A DNA stretch of 64,000 nucleotides from Roseomonas sp. AR75 (GTDB taxonomy: Bacteria > Pseudomonadota > Alphaproteobacteria > Acetobacterales > Acetobacteraceae), in NCBI RefSeq assembly GCF_005222815.1, contig NZ_STGB01000001.1, positions 1,550,001-1,614,000 on the forward strand. The letters are read 5' to 3'. A program made the position numbers and the translations under genes. The notes under the pieces are model-generated. The model was given only the letters and a program-made list of their open reading frames with translations. It had not been told where the DNA came from and made no database searches. This document shows, one piece after another, positions 17,285-26,070 of the stretch. Position 1 is the stretch's first letter, and every line of letters starts with the position of its first letter.

Positions 17285-17979
17285 AGCGCGACCTGCTCCA
17301 GCGCCTGCAGGCGGCCCGCGCCGCGAAGCGCCCCGCCGCGCTGCTGACGCGGCTGCCCGATGGCGCGCAATCGCTGTTCCCCGAGGACGACGTGCCGCCG
17401 GCGCTGGCCGAGGCGGCGCAATCCGCGCTGCACGACGACGCCTCCCGCACCGTCACGCTCGGCAACGAGCAATGGTTCGTCGCGGTGGAGAACCCGCCGC
17501 TGCGCCTCGTGGTGGTCGGCGCCGTGCACATCGCGCAGGCGCTGGTGCCGATGGCCGCGGCGCTTGGCTATGCCGTGACGGTGGTCGATCCGCGCCGCGC
17601 CTTCGCCACCGAGGAACGCATGGGCGAGCGGGTGACGATCTCCACCGACTGGCCGGACGACGCGCTGCGCGCGCTCGCGCCCGATGTCCGCACCGCCGTG
17701 GTCACGCTGACGCATGACCCGAAGCTCGACGATCCGGCGCTGGAGGTCGCGCTGCGCAGCCCGGCCTTCTACATCGGCTCGCTGGGCAGCCGCCGCACCC
17801 ATGCCAAGCGCGTCGCGCGGCTGACGGAGGCCGGGCTGACCGAGGCCGAGATCGCCCGCATCCAAGCCCCCGTCGGCCTCGACATCGGCGCCGTCACCGC
17901 GCCGGAGATCGCCGTCTCCATCCTTGCCCAGGTCGTGGCAAGCCGCCGTGGCGGGCCGAAGAAGAAAGCGGAACAATGA
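17281..17979 (+). CDS. XdhC/CoxI C-terminal Rossmann-domain protein
   Basis: A 232-residue protein. Residues about 75-215 form the XdhC Rossmann domain: LRLVVVGAVHIAQALVPMA, VDPRRAFAT, LTHDPKLDDPAL and the diagnostic FYIGSLGSRRTHAKR. Residues 215-230 (GLDIGAVTAPEIAVSIL) complete the family signature. It begins with GTG inside the upstream stop, so both halves of XdhC are translationally coupled. It should act with the N-terminal protein in molybdenum cofactor handling. Confidence 0.88.
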   Translation: MKRDLLQRLQAARAAKRPAALLTRLPDGAQSLFPEDDVPPALAEAAQSALHDDASRTVTLGNEQWFVAVENPPLRLVVVGAVHIAQALVPMAAALGYAVTVVDPRRAFATEERMGERVTISTDWPDDALRALAPDVRTAVVTLTHDPKLDDPALEVALRSPAFYIGSLGSRRTHAKRVARLTEAGLTEAEIARIQAPVGLDIGAVTAPEIAVSILAQVVASRRGGPKKKAEQ

Positions 17980-19622
17980 TCTTCGGCCCGACACCCCTCG
18001 ACGAAGCCCGCGGCGCGATCCTCGCCCACACGCTGCGCCTGCCGGGCAAGGTGCTGAAGAAGGGCACCGTGCTGGACGAGCCCGCCCTCGCCCTGCTGAA
18101 GGAGGCCGGCAAGCGCGAGGTGATCGCCGCCCGCCTCGAAGCCGGCGACGTGCCGGAGGACGAGGCCGCCGACCGCATCGCGCAGGCGCTGCTCGCGCCG
18201 CTGCTCGCGCGCTCCCGCGCCTCCACCGGGCGCGTGAACCTGTTCGCCGAGAGCGCGGGCCTCTTCACCGTGGATGCCGGCCTGGTGGACCGCATCAACC
18301 AGGTGGATGAGAGCATCACCATCGCCACCCTGCCCGACCGCACGGTGGTGACGCCGAAGGAGATGCTGGCGACCATCAAGGTCATCCCCTTCGCCGTGCC
18401 CGGCACGGTGATCGCGGTGATCGAGGGCCTGCTGCGCGGCCGCCAGCCGCTCACCGTGCAGCCCTTCCGCCCGCTCTCCGTCGGCCTGGTGCTGACCGAA
18501 CTGCCGGGCATCAAGGAGAGCGTCATGGAAGGCGCGGTGGAGGCGACGGAAGCGCGCGTCACCGGCCTGCTCGGCACCATGCTGCCGGTCGAGCGCGTGC
18601 GGCACGAGGAAGGCGCGGTCGCCGACGCGCTGGTGCGCCTGCGCAAGGCGGGCGCGCAGCTGCTGCTGATCGCCGGTGCCTCGGCCGTGGTGGACCGGCG
18701 CGACATCGGGCCCGCGGCCATCCTGCGCGCCGGCGGCGCGATCGAGCATTTCGGCATGCCCGTCGATCCCGGCAACCTGATCTGCCTCGGCCGCATCGGG
18801 GATGTCCCCGCGATGGTGCTGCCGGGCTGTGCGCGCAGCCCGAAGCTCAACGGCTTCGACTGGGTGCTGCAGCGCATCTTCGCCGGCGAGCGCGTGACGG
18901 CGCGGCACATCATGGGCATGGGCGTCGGCGGCCTGCTGAAGGAGATCGAGGCGCGGCCGCTGCCGCGCGCGGAGGCACCGCGCACGCCCGTCTCCCCCAT
19001 CGCGCCGCGCCGCGCGCGCCAGGTCTGCGCGCTGGTGCTGGCCGCCGGCCGCTCCCGCCGCATGGCGCCGCTGAACAAGCTGCTGGTGCCCGACAACAAG
19101 GGCGTGCCGATCATCGCCCGCGTGGTGGACAACGTGCTGGGCTCCCGCGCGCGGCCGGTCATCGTCGTGACCGGGCATGAGCGCGAGCGCGTCGAGGAGG
19201 CGCTGGCGGGGCGGGCCGTGCTGCTCGCCCATGCCGAGGACTATGCCGAGGGCCTGTCAGCCTCGCTCAAGGCCGGGCTGCGCGCCGTGCCGCCGGAGGC
19301 CGAGGGCGTGCTGATCTGCCTCGGCGACATGCCGCTGGTGAGCGGGGAGATGCTGGACCGGCTGATCGGCGCCTTCGACCCCGAGGAAGGCCGCGCCCTG
19401 GTGCAGCCCACCTTCCGCGGCAAGCAGGGCAACCCGATGCTCTGGGCGCGCGAGTTCCTGCCGGAGATGCTGGCCATCAGCGGCGACATCGGTGCCCGCC
19501 ACCTGGCCGCGAAGCATGCCGACAGGCTGGTGGAAGTGGAGATGGCGAACGACGCCGTGCTGCGCGACTTCGACACCACGGAAGCGCTGCGCGCCCTGCC
19601 GGACTACGCACCGAAGCGGTGA
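17976..19622 (+). CDS. Fusion of molybdopterin-binding (MoeA-like) and MocA-type nucleotidyltransferase domains
   Basis: A 548-residue bifunctional protein. Residues 1-330 resemble the MoCF/MoeA-like molybdopterin-binding domain (AHTLRLPGKVLKKGTVL; LLLIAGASAVVDRRDIGPAAI; GRIGDVPAMVLPGC). Residues about 348-548 are a MobA/MocA-type NTP transferase: CALVLAAGRSRRMAPLNKLL with the G-rich nucleotide loop, then LICLGDMPLVS. MocA makes molybdopterin cytosine dinucleotide, the cofactor form used by CO dehydrogenase and related bacterial hydroxylases. The ATG overlaps the xdhC stop, closing the maturation operon. Confidence 0.88.
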   Translation: MIFGPTPLDEARGAILAHTLRLPGKVLKKGTVLDEPALALLKEAGKREVIAARLEAGDVPEDEAADRIAQALLAPLLARSRASTGRVNLFAESAGLFTVDAGLVDRINQVDESITIATLPDRTVVTPKEMLATIKVIPFAVPGTVIAVIEGLLRGRQPLTVQPFRPLSVGLVLTELPGIKESVMEGAVEATEARVTGLLGTMLPVERVRHEEGAVADALVRLRKAGAQLLLIAGASAVVDRRDIGPAAILRAGGAIEHFGMPVDPGNLICLGRIGDVPAMVLPGCARSPKLNGFDWVLQRIFAGERVTARHIMGMGVGGLLKEIEARPLPRAEAPRTPVSPIAPRRARQVCALVLAAGRSRRMAPLNKLLVPDNKGVPIIARVVDNVLGSRARPVIVVTGHERERVEEALAGRAVLLAHAEDYAEGLSASLKAGLRAVPPEAEGVLICLGDMPLVSGEMLDRLIGAFDPEEGRALVQPTFRGKQGNPMLWAREFLPEMLAISGDIGARHLAAKHADRLVEVEMANDAVLRDFDTTEALRALPDYAPKR

Positions 19623-19708
19623 TCAGGGTAGATAATTATACGAAACATGACGTGACTTGCAGGTCAGCCGACGGCAATTCTTGATCGTTGCTGACCGGGA
19701 CTCATGTC

Positions 19709-20134
19709 ATGGCCACCGCCGCGCAGTCATGCCCCGCGCGCGAGCTCATCGAGGAGCTCGACGTATTGCGGGGCCTGCTTCCGAACTTTCTGGATCTCGA
19801 CCGCCGCGGCAACGAGGTGGGGCTGGAGGTGATCGCGGCGCACTACAAGCTGTTCGCCGCGAAGACCTGGAAATACTTTGGCGAGATCGAGCAGCAGGCC
19901 GGCTTCGCCGGCCGCGTCGCGCTGAACACCGCCGCACGGCACAGCCGCAAGACCTTCCAGGCGATGGCGATGTACGAGGAGCGCTTCCAGGGCTTCCGCA
20001 CGCGCCCGGATGGCGGCGCCGTGCCGGACCGCGACGAGATGGAACACGTCGTGCAGATCTTCCGGGAGTATTGCGAAACGACCGACGCCTTCTTCCGCGG
20101 CGCGCTGCGGCAAAGGGCGCGCGCGGCGGCGTGA
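19709..20134 (+). CDS. Hypothetical helical protein
   Basis: A 141-residue protein, mainly alpha-helical by composition (ELIEELDVLRGLLPNFLDLD, AAHYKLFAAKTWKYFGEIEQ, DEMEHVVQIFREYCETTDAF), with no signal peptide or recognised motif. I chose ATG 19709; another ATG at 19688 adds seven residues. An AT-rich patch (GATAATTATAC near 19630-19640) upstream could hold its promoter. The stop codon lies in the first unit of a 14-nt tandem repeat. I do not recognise the family. Confidence 0.7.
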   Translation: MATAAQSCPARELIEELDVLRGLLPNFLDLDRRGNEVGLEVIAAHYKLFAAKTWKYFGEIEQQAGFAGRVALNTAARHSRKTFQAMAMYEERFQGFRTRPDGGAVPDRDEMEHVVQIFREYCETTDAFFRGALRQRARAAA

Positions 20135-20180
20135 GGGGCGCTGCGTGAGGGGCGCTGCGTGAGGGGCGCTGCGTGAGGGG
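20131..20180 (+). repeat. 14-nt tandem repeat, about 3.6 copies
   Basis: The unit GTGAGGGGCGCTGC occurs at 20131, 20145 and 20159, followed by the partial GTGAGGGG at 20173. Copies are identical. The first TGA is the stop of the hypothetical gene at 19709. Each unit also contains GAGGGG and a GTG. Confidence 0.95.
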
Positions 20181-20620
20181 AACAGAATTGGCATTGGGCG
20201 GAAAGCGACGTTCGCGCCTCGGGGCTCGGGCTTGGCTCGGCACCCACGCAGCGGGGCGCTTTTCCAGGCAAGGCAGCCCAGCGCGACCATCGCAGGGCTG
20301 GACGCTTCCCCCAGGCGGCGGTTCAGTGTCGAGCGTCAAGCGTCACCATCGCGGAGTGCCCGGCGGGAATTGCCCCGACAAGCGGGTTGCGACCATGAAT
20401 GGGCCTCTTTCGCGCCTGCTCCGTTCCGAGTGCGTCCTCACCGTGCGGAGTTCGTCGAGCGAGCGGCGTTGCGCCTATCGGCCGCGCGTCTCGAGGCTGT
20501 CGACGGCCAGGCTCACACCCACTGCTCCTTTAACCCCGTAATGATTGCACGCTTGATTGAGCAGCCGTAAATTACGCGACGTCAGCCGAAACCAAAGCGA
20601 CGCGTGAATGGGACAGACCG
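20181..20620. other. 440-base stretch without a convincing gene, left flank of the phosphorylation triad
   Basis: No reading frame here has a start with Shine-Dalgarno, conserved motif or consistent codon use. The final 90 bases become AT-richer (TTTAACCCCGTAATGATTGC, CCGTAAATTACG, the latter containing the palindrome CGTAAATTACG at about 20566-20576) and probably carry the triad promoter. The rest could be decayed coding sequence or an island junction. I found no flanking direct repeats. Confidence 0.5.
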
Positions 20621-21307
20621 ATGAGTGACTTCGAGCAGAAGCCCTACACCCCCGACGCCTTTACCGAGGACGCTGGCATTTTCGCCGATAATCCCGATCC
20701 GCGCTGCCCCGTAGTGCTCCTACTGGATCGCTCCGGCTCGATGTCTGGCGAGCCGCTTCGCCAGCTCAATGCTGGCCTGCGTCGCCTGCGCGACGAGTTG
20801 CGTCAGGACGCGTTGGCGGCGCGCCGTGTCGAGCTTTCGATCGTGTCCTTCGGCCCGGTGACGACGGATGTCGGCTTTGCTACGGCCGACCGGTTCGACC
20901 CACCCGAACTCACCGCGGGCGGAGATACACCGATGGGGCGCGCAATTGAGACCGCTCTCAATCTCCTGGCTCAGCGCAAGGAGGAGTATAAGTCGCACGG
21001 TATAGCCTACTATCGGCCGTGGGTGTTCCTGATCACCGATGGCGCTCCGACGGACCCGTGGCAGAACGCAGCGCAACGCGTGCGGACCGAGGAGGACGCC
21101 AAGCGCATCGCGTTTTTCGCGATCGGCGTGCAAGGCGCGGACATGGACCAACTCGCACGGATCAGTGTCCGCGCGCCGATCAGGTTGGACGGCCTGAAAT
21201 TTGGTGATCTGTTTGTCTGGCTGTCGCAGTCACTAGCAGCAGTCTCCCAGTCGCAACCGGGCACCAGCGTTGCGCTGCCGCCGCCCTCCGGCTGGGCCTC
21301 GGTGTGA
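20621..21307 (+). CDS. VWA-domain protein of a VWA/PP2C/kinase triad (YegL/TerY-like)
   Basis: A 228-residue cytoplasmic von Willebrand A protein. The MIDAS is complete: [15 protein letters not shown] near residue 32, Thr in [10 protein letters not shown] and [11 protein letters not shown]. It resembles TerY and E. coli YegL. In such triads the VWA protein is thought to present or receive the signal handled by the kinase and phosphatase. Its stop overlaps the phosphatase gene (21304-21307), so the proteins are coupled. Base composition is lower in GC and codon choice less biased than in flanking genes, suggesting acquisition. Confidence 0.9.
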   Translation: MSDFEQKPYTPDAFTEDAGIFADNPDPRCPVVLLLDRSGSMSGEPLRQLNAGLRRLRDELRQDALAARRVELSIVSFGPVTTDVGFATADRFDPPELTAGGDTPMGRAIETALNLLAQRKEEYKSHGIAYYRPWVFLITDGAPTDPWQNAAQRVRTEEDAKRIAFFAIGVQGADMDQLARISVRAPIRLDGLKFGDLFVWLSQSLAAVSQSQPGTSVALPPPSGWASV

Positions 21308-22110
21308 CGAGATGCTTCGCTGGGTGGCGCCACGCCGCCAGCAGCGTTATTGGCACCTCGCATCTGCGCAACGGCACCGAGTGTCAGGATTTCCACGCCG
21401 TCAACGTGGCGTCTGCCGCCTCAGGCGCCGAAGTCGTCATTGCAGCGGCGGCGGATGGCGCCGGAAGCGCCAAACGATCGCTAAACGGCGCGCGGCAGGC
21501 CTGTCATACCTTCTTCGAATGCGCCCAGTTGGCAGTTGCTCAACTGGGACAGGCGCTCGACTTCTTGCATGACGGTTTCGCCCGCGACACGCTAGAGGAC
21601 GTTCGCGCCCGCATAACCGAGCTTGCCAACGAGTCCGATGAGCCGCTTTCAGCCTATGCCTGCACGATGTTGGGCGCGATTGTTGCGGACGACGCGGCCT
21701 TCTTTCTCCAAATTGGCGATGGCGCGATCGTCTATCGTATGCGCGACGATGATGCCGCCGTCTGGCGCCTCGCGCTTTCGCCCCAGCGCGGCGAATTTGC
21801 CAATGAGACGATCTTTGTCACGCGTGGCGACGCGGCACAGCGCATCTCGGTCGCGCGCGTCGCTGGCCCGATCGCCGAGTTTGCGCTGATGACGGATGGT
21901 ATCGAACACCTGGCCGTCAAGATGGCGACGGGAGAGCCGCATGCGCGCTTCTTCGAGCATGTGTTCGCGGGCCTTCGCGCTGCCCAGGAGACCGGTACTG
22001 CTGTCGCCCACGAGGCTTGGTTGGAGGCCTTCCTCGGCTCCCAACAGGTCTGCGCGCGAACGGACGACGACAAGACGATGGTCCTCTGTTCCAGGCAGTC
22101 GGCCGCCTGA
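21304..22110 (+). CDS. PP2C-family protein phosphatase (PphC/YegK-like)
   Basis: A 268-residue PPM phosphatase. Metal-binding motifs are visible: [10 protein letters not shown] near residue 47 (the DG of motif 2), [21 protein letters not shown] and the terminal TDDDKTMVL. These supply the Asp residues of the two-metal site, so it should be active on Ser/Thr phosphoproteins, most likely the kinase next door or its targets. The fold starts directly with [20 protein letters not shown], typical of YegK/PphC. The TGA shares its A with the kinase ATG. Confidence 0.9.
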   Translation: MTRCFAGWRHAASSVIGTSHLRNGTECQDFHAVNVASAASGAEVVIAAAADGAGSAKRSLNGARQACHTFFECAQLAVAQLGQALDFLHDGFARDTLEDVRARITELANESDEPLSAYACTMLGAIVADDAAFFLQIGDGAIVYRMRDDDAAVWRLALSPQRGEFANETIFVTRGDAAQRISVARVAGPIAEFALMTDGIEHLAVKMATGEPHARFFEHVFAGLRAAQETGTAVAHEAWLEAFLGSQQVCARTDDDKTMVLCSRQSAA

Positions 22111-23951
22111 TGTCGCTGGTCGTAGCCGGCACTCCCCTCCGGATCGGCCGCGAGATCGCGAAAGGTTTTGAAGGGGCTGTGCATGAGTTACCGAGCATGC
22201 CCGGCCATGTGGCCAAGATTTACCATGCGCCGCCGGACCCGGTACGCGCCCGGAAGCTCCAGGCCATGGCGGCAATGCCGTCCGGTGCGCGCCCAGCCGG
22301 AGCCGCATGGCCGGTCGCTGTAGTGCAGGACGAGTCACGGATTGTGGGCTTCGTCATGCCCCGTTTCGAGAACCGACGAGAACTCCACGCTGTTTGCGCG
22401 CCCGCAGAGCGCAAGAAGACGTTTCCGCTGGCAGATTACCGATTTCTTGTCGCCGTTGCTGCTAACCTCGCCCGGGCCTTCGCCACGGTCCATGCGGCCG
22501 GTGCGGTGATTGGCGACGTAAACGAGCGCCTAGCACTTGTAGACCAGCGCGCGACCGTCGGGCTGGTGGATTGCGATAGCTTTCAGATCGAGGTCGATGG
22601 TGCGGTCCTCACCTGCGACGTTGGCGTCGAGCAATATCAGCCGCCGGAGCTGCAAGGTGTTGCGCTGCGCGGTCGCCAACGCCTGCGCAATCATGACTGC
22701 TTCGGTTTGGCAGTGCTCGTCTTTCAACTGTTGTTTTTCAACCGTCACCCATTTGCGGGCGTGCCGCTGCATGGCGCACCGCCTTCGCTCGGTGAGGCAA
22801 TAGCGCAGCACCGTTTCGCCTGGAGCGCCGAAGCGGCCGCGCGCGGGGTGCGCCAGCCGCCGAACACGCTGCCATTCAACGCACTCGACAGCCGTCTGCG
22901 CGTTATGTTCGAGCGCGCCTTCGGGCCCGAGGGACGTTCCGAAGGCCGCCACAGCGCGAGCGTCTGGGTTAAGGCCCTCGAAAGCTATGCAGCACAACTC
23001 GTCTCCTGCCGCGCCAACTCACACCATGCCCATCTTCCTGGGGCCTGCCCGATCTGCGTCATCGAGGGACGCACCGGAGCGCTGATGTTCGTTCCGCGTG
23101 CCGGCGCGGCAGTGCCGGCATTGCCGGATTTTCCGGCGCTGGCTGCGCAGTTGCGTGCTGAACTCGGGCGACGGCTGCTGCCCCGGGCGCCGGGCACCCC
23201 GCCGTCCGAAGGCGATTACGCGCGCCGCGTGACCGGCAGGCCGCTTCCGCCGGGTGTCGAACGCCCGGGCTTTTTCGGCCGCATTCTCGATTTAGTCGGC
23301 ATCAGCGAAGATTCCTGGGCGAAGGAAATCGCAAGGCGCGACGCCGCCTTCCAGAGGGCGCAGCTTGTTTATCAGACTGCGCTGGCCAACTGGCGGGCTG
23401 AGGTCCACAGGGACGCGATCGCGACTATGGTCCGCGAGATTGGCTCCCAGTGCGATCGCCTCGCCAACCTGAGCCGCGAAGCCGATGCCGCTATCGCTGG
23501 TGCCGCGGGCCGCTCGCGGGGTGCAGCTTTGCGCACTTTTCTCGAAACATTCCCCATTGCTTCCGCCTCGATAGAGGGGATCGGCCGGGGCCGCATCGCG
23601 GCCCTGGAGGGCGCAGGCATTGACACCGCAGCGGACGTTAGCAGCAAGGCTCTGGCGACTGTCCCTGGCTTCGGCCCGGTCCTGAGCAGCCGCGTTCTCT
23701 CTTGGCGAAAAGCTTGTGAGGCCAGATTTAAGGCCCCGGCGACAGAGGGCGTGCCAGTCACCAATACTCCGGCGCTGGCGGCAATTCGGGGCAAGGCCAC
23801 ATCTCTGGAGGCCGCGATCCGCGCAGGACTTGCCAAGCTCGACCACATGATCAGTGCTGAAGCGGCGAGGATTGGCGGCGTCAGGGCCGATCTCGACCGG
23901 CTTGCGCGCGACTTGGCGCAGGCCGGTGCGGATCGGGCCATGATGGCCTAG
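22110..23951 (+). CDS. Protein kinase with C-terminal helix-hairpin-helix domain (YegI-like)
   Basis: A 613-residue protein. Residues about 1-290 form a Hanks-type kinase fold: a glycine loop region, HVAKIYH with the ATP-anchoring Lys, GDVNERLALV as catalytic loop and VDCDSFQIE in place of DFG, as in YegI relatives. The catalytic-loop Asn expected five residues after Asp is Leu here. A CPIC pair sits near residue 315 and a helical stretch follows. Residues about 485-545 form tandem HhH motifs (GRGRIAALEGAGIDT, VPGFGPVLSSRVL) that usually bind DNA. The start ATG overlaps the phosphatase stop (TGATG). Confidence 0.88.
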   Translation: MSLVVAGTPLRIGREIAKGFEGAVHELPSMPGHVAKIYHAPPDPVRARKLQAMAAMPSGARPAGAAWPVAVVQDESRIVGFVMPRFENRRELHAVCAPAERKKTFPLADYRFLVAVAANLARAFATVHAAGAVIGDVNERLALVDQRATVGLVDCDSFQIEVDGAVLTCDVGVEQYQPPELQGVALRGRQRLRNHDCFGLAVLVFQLLFFNRHPFAGVPLHGAPPSLGEAIAQHRFAWSAEAAARGVRQPPNTLPFNALDSRLRVMFERAFGPEGRSEGRHSASVWVKALESYAAQLVSCRANSHHAHLPGACPICVIEGRTGALMFVPRAGAAVPALPDFPALAAQLRAELGRRLLPRAPGTPPSEGDYARRVTGRPLPPGVERPGFFGRILDLVGISEDSWAKEIARRDAAFQRAQLVYQTALANWRAEVHRDAIATMVREIGSQCDRLANLSREADAAIAGAAGRSRGAALRTFLETFPIASASIEGIGRGRIAALEGAGIDTAADVSSKALATVPGFGPVLSSRVLSWRKACEARFKAPATEGVPVTNTPALAAIRGKATSLEAAIRAGLAKLDHMISAEAARIGGVRADLDRLARDLAQAGADRAMMA

Positions 23952-24196
23952 TCTCCCTCGGTCGCTGTCATCATCGGTAGGCGCGCCGCAGCAATCGGCC
24001 GTCAACGCCGCGTTGCGCGTACCACTGCTCCCGCCAACTCATCTCCCGGCCTTCCATCGCTTCCCGAACACCGGTCGTCCACGACGCTGTCCAGCGACTA
24101 TGCGGCACGCGCCGCGGGGGGCGTAAACATCCTCATAGGCTCGCAGGCAGAGACACGGTTGCTCAGCAAAACTCCTCCTCTCCGCCACCAATCCCC

Positions 24197-25462
24197 CTAC
24201 CCCATCGCCCCCTGCAACCACCGCGCCCAGCCCAGCACCGCCGCATCCTCCCCGATGCGTCCCACCAACTGCACCCCCATCGGCAGCCCCTTCGGCCCCG
24301 TGCCCGCGGGCACCGTCACATTCGGCCCCCACAGCGTCGTCCAGAGCAGGTTGAAGGTGGGATCGCCGGTCCAGCCCAGCCCTTCCGGCGCCTCGCCCGG
24401 CGCGCTCGGCGTCAGCAGCGCGTCCAGCCCCTCCGTCGCCCGCGCGAAACCGAGCTTCGCCGCGGATTGCGCCAGCCGCGCCTCGCGGAACGCCGCCATC
24501 GGCAGCCCGCGCGCCCAGTCGAGCTTTTCCACCAGCACGTCCGAAAGCTGCGCCCGCGCCTCGTTCAGCTCCCAGGCCAGGGACTGCGCGGTCTCCATGT
24601 TCATCAGGACCGGATGCGTCTCGGCGGCCTTCAGCATCTCCGGTGTCAGCGTGAAGTCCACCACCTCCGCGCCAGCCTTGCGCGCCTGCTCCGCCACGCG
24701 ATGCAGCAGCGCCACCGTCTCCGGCGCCGCCTTGCCCGGATCATGGCCGAGCGTCAGGCCGAAGCGCGGCGCGCGCTCTGGCTTCGCCTCCGGGTCGCCC
24801 ATCGTCCGCCCGGTCATCGCCGCCATCGCCAGCGCGCAATCGGCGACGGAACGGGCCAGCACCCCGATCGTGTCGAGGCTCTCGGCCATCACCTTCATGC
24901 CGGCGCGGTGCAGCGCGCCATGGGTCGGCTTGTAGCCGACCACCCCACAGAAGGCGGCCGGCCGCACGATGGAGCCGGCGGTCTGCGTGCCGAAGGCCAG
25001 CGGCAGCATGCAGTCCGCAACCGCCGCCGCCGAGCCCGAGGAGGACCCGCCCGGCGTATGGGCCAGGTTCCGCGGATTGGCCGTCGCGCCGGGATGGCGC
25101 GTGGCGAATTCCGTCGTCACCGTCTTGCCCATGATCACCGCGCCGGCCGCCCTCGCCGCGGCGACGGCGGCCGAGTCCCCGCGCGGACGCCAGCCCGCCC
25201 AGATCGGCGAGCCATAGCCCGTCGGCATGTCCGCGGTGTCCAGCACATCCTTCACGCCGAAGGGGATGCCGTGCAGCGGCCCGGGCCTGGCCCGTGCCGC
25301 CGCGCGGCGCGCCTGGGCGGGGTCGAGATGGACGAAGGCGTTCACCGCGGGCTCGCGCTCGGCGGCGCGGGCCAGGCAGGCCTCCATCAGCGCGGCGGGG
25401 GAAAGGCGGCCGGCGGCGATGGCGCGGGCGGCCTCGGTGGCGGTCAGGCGGGTCGGGTCCAT
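24197..25462 (-). CDS. Amidase signature family enzyme (GatA-like)
   Basis: A 421-residue amidase: catalytic Lys in GIPFGVKDVLDTADMPT near residue 70, and the serine-rich signature TPGGSSSGSAAAVAD near 140 with the cis-Ser and nucleophile Ser, then QTAGSIVRPAAFCGVVGYKPT. The triad looks complete. It resembles stand-alone amidases more than GatA, since no gatB or gatC is near. I start at ATG 25462 because the upstream in-frame extension is low-complexity and overlaps the divergent gene's start region. Its C-terminus faces the triad across a 245-base gap that holds no visible gene. Confidence 0.88.
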   Translation of the reverse strand: MDPTRLTATEAARAIAAGRLSPAALMEACLARAAEREPAVNAFVHLDPAQARRAAARARPGPLHGIPFGVKDVLDTADMPTGYGSPIWAGWRPRGDSAAVAAARAAGAVIMGKTVTTEFATRHPGATANPRNLAHTPGGSSSGSAAAVADCMLPLAFGTQTAGSIVRPAAFCGVVGYKPTHGALHRAGMKVMAESLDTIGVLARSVADCALAMAAMTGRTMGDPEAKPERAPRFGLTLGHDPGKAAPETVALLHRVAEQARKAGAEVVDFTLTPEMLKAAETHPVLMNMETAQSLAWELNEARAQLSDVLVEKLDWARGLPMAAFREARLAQSAAKLGFARATEGLDALLTPSAPGEAPEGLGWTGDPTFNLLWTTLWGPNVTVPAGTGPKGLPMGVQLVGRIGEDAAVLGWARWLQGAMG

Positions 25463-25544
25463 GCGCCGATGATGCACGCCACGGCGCCCTTGCGAAGCCG
25501 GCCTTGCCCTTTCCCCGCGCCGCGCCCCGCCCCACATGGGCGCG

Positions 25545-26042
25545 ATGCCCGACACCGCGATCCGGGTGGCCGAGGACGCGCATGGCGCCCTCGCCTACGC
25601 CATCCCCTGCCCGCCCGAGACCCTCCCCGCGGTGCGGCCGGACGCGCTGCTGGCCGCCTGGGGCGCCGCCCGCGCCGGCGCCGCCGCGGGCCGCTGGGGC
25701 CCGCCGCGCACCCTGGTCTTCCGCCGCGGCGACGCGGAGCCGACCGTGCTGGCCATCGCCGACCGCGACGCCCGCTGCTGGGCGGAAGCGGTGGACCGCG
25801 GTGCCGACCTCGCCACGCTGGCCGGGCTCGCCCTCTGCCTGCGGCTGCTCGCTCTCGTGGAGGTGATGGGGCGCGCCGAGTTCCTCGCCGGCCTGTTCGA
25901 CGTGACGCCGCAGGGCGTGGACCTCCACCCGGCGCTGCTGCGCGCCGCCGCGACCATGCCGCTCGATCCTGCGGCGAGGTTCGACGCCGAGACGCTTCGG
26001 AGGCTATTGTCGCGGGGACTCCCCGCCCGGGCCTTCGCCTGA
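25545..26042 (+). CDS. Hypothetical protein
   Basis: A 165-residue Ala-rich protein without signal peptide or membrane segment. Pieces such as TPQGVDLHPALLRAAATMPLD and RRGDAEPTVLAIADRD suggest a globular alpha/beta protein, but I recognise no family. It is divergent from the amidase and 28 bases upstream of a lipoprotein gene. Codon periodicity is strong, so I accept it as real. Confidence 0.65.
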   Translation: MPDTAIRVAEDAHGALAYAIPCPPETLPAVRPDALLAAWGAARAGAAAGRWGPPRTLVFRRGDAEPTVLAIADRDARCWAEAVDRGADLATLAGLALCLRLLALVEVMGRAEFLAGLFDVTPQGVDLHPALLRAAATMPLDPAARFDAETLRRLLSRGLPARAFA

Positions 26043-26070
26043 GGCGATCCCCGCGCGAAAGTCCCCGGCC

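Noticed and set aside
16958..17979. Frameshifted xdhC pseudogene
   Set aside because: Both halves are intact domains with their own starts and a GTGA overlap; split XdhC-type proteins are normal in cox-type loci.
20181..20620. Short frames in the gap before the triad as genes
   Set aside because: No Shine-Dalgarno, no motif and no codon-position bias; overlapping frames are equally open on several strands.
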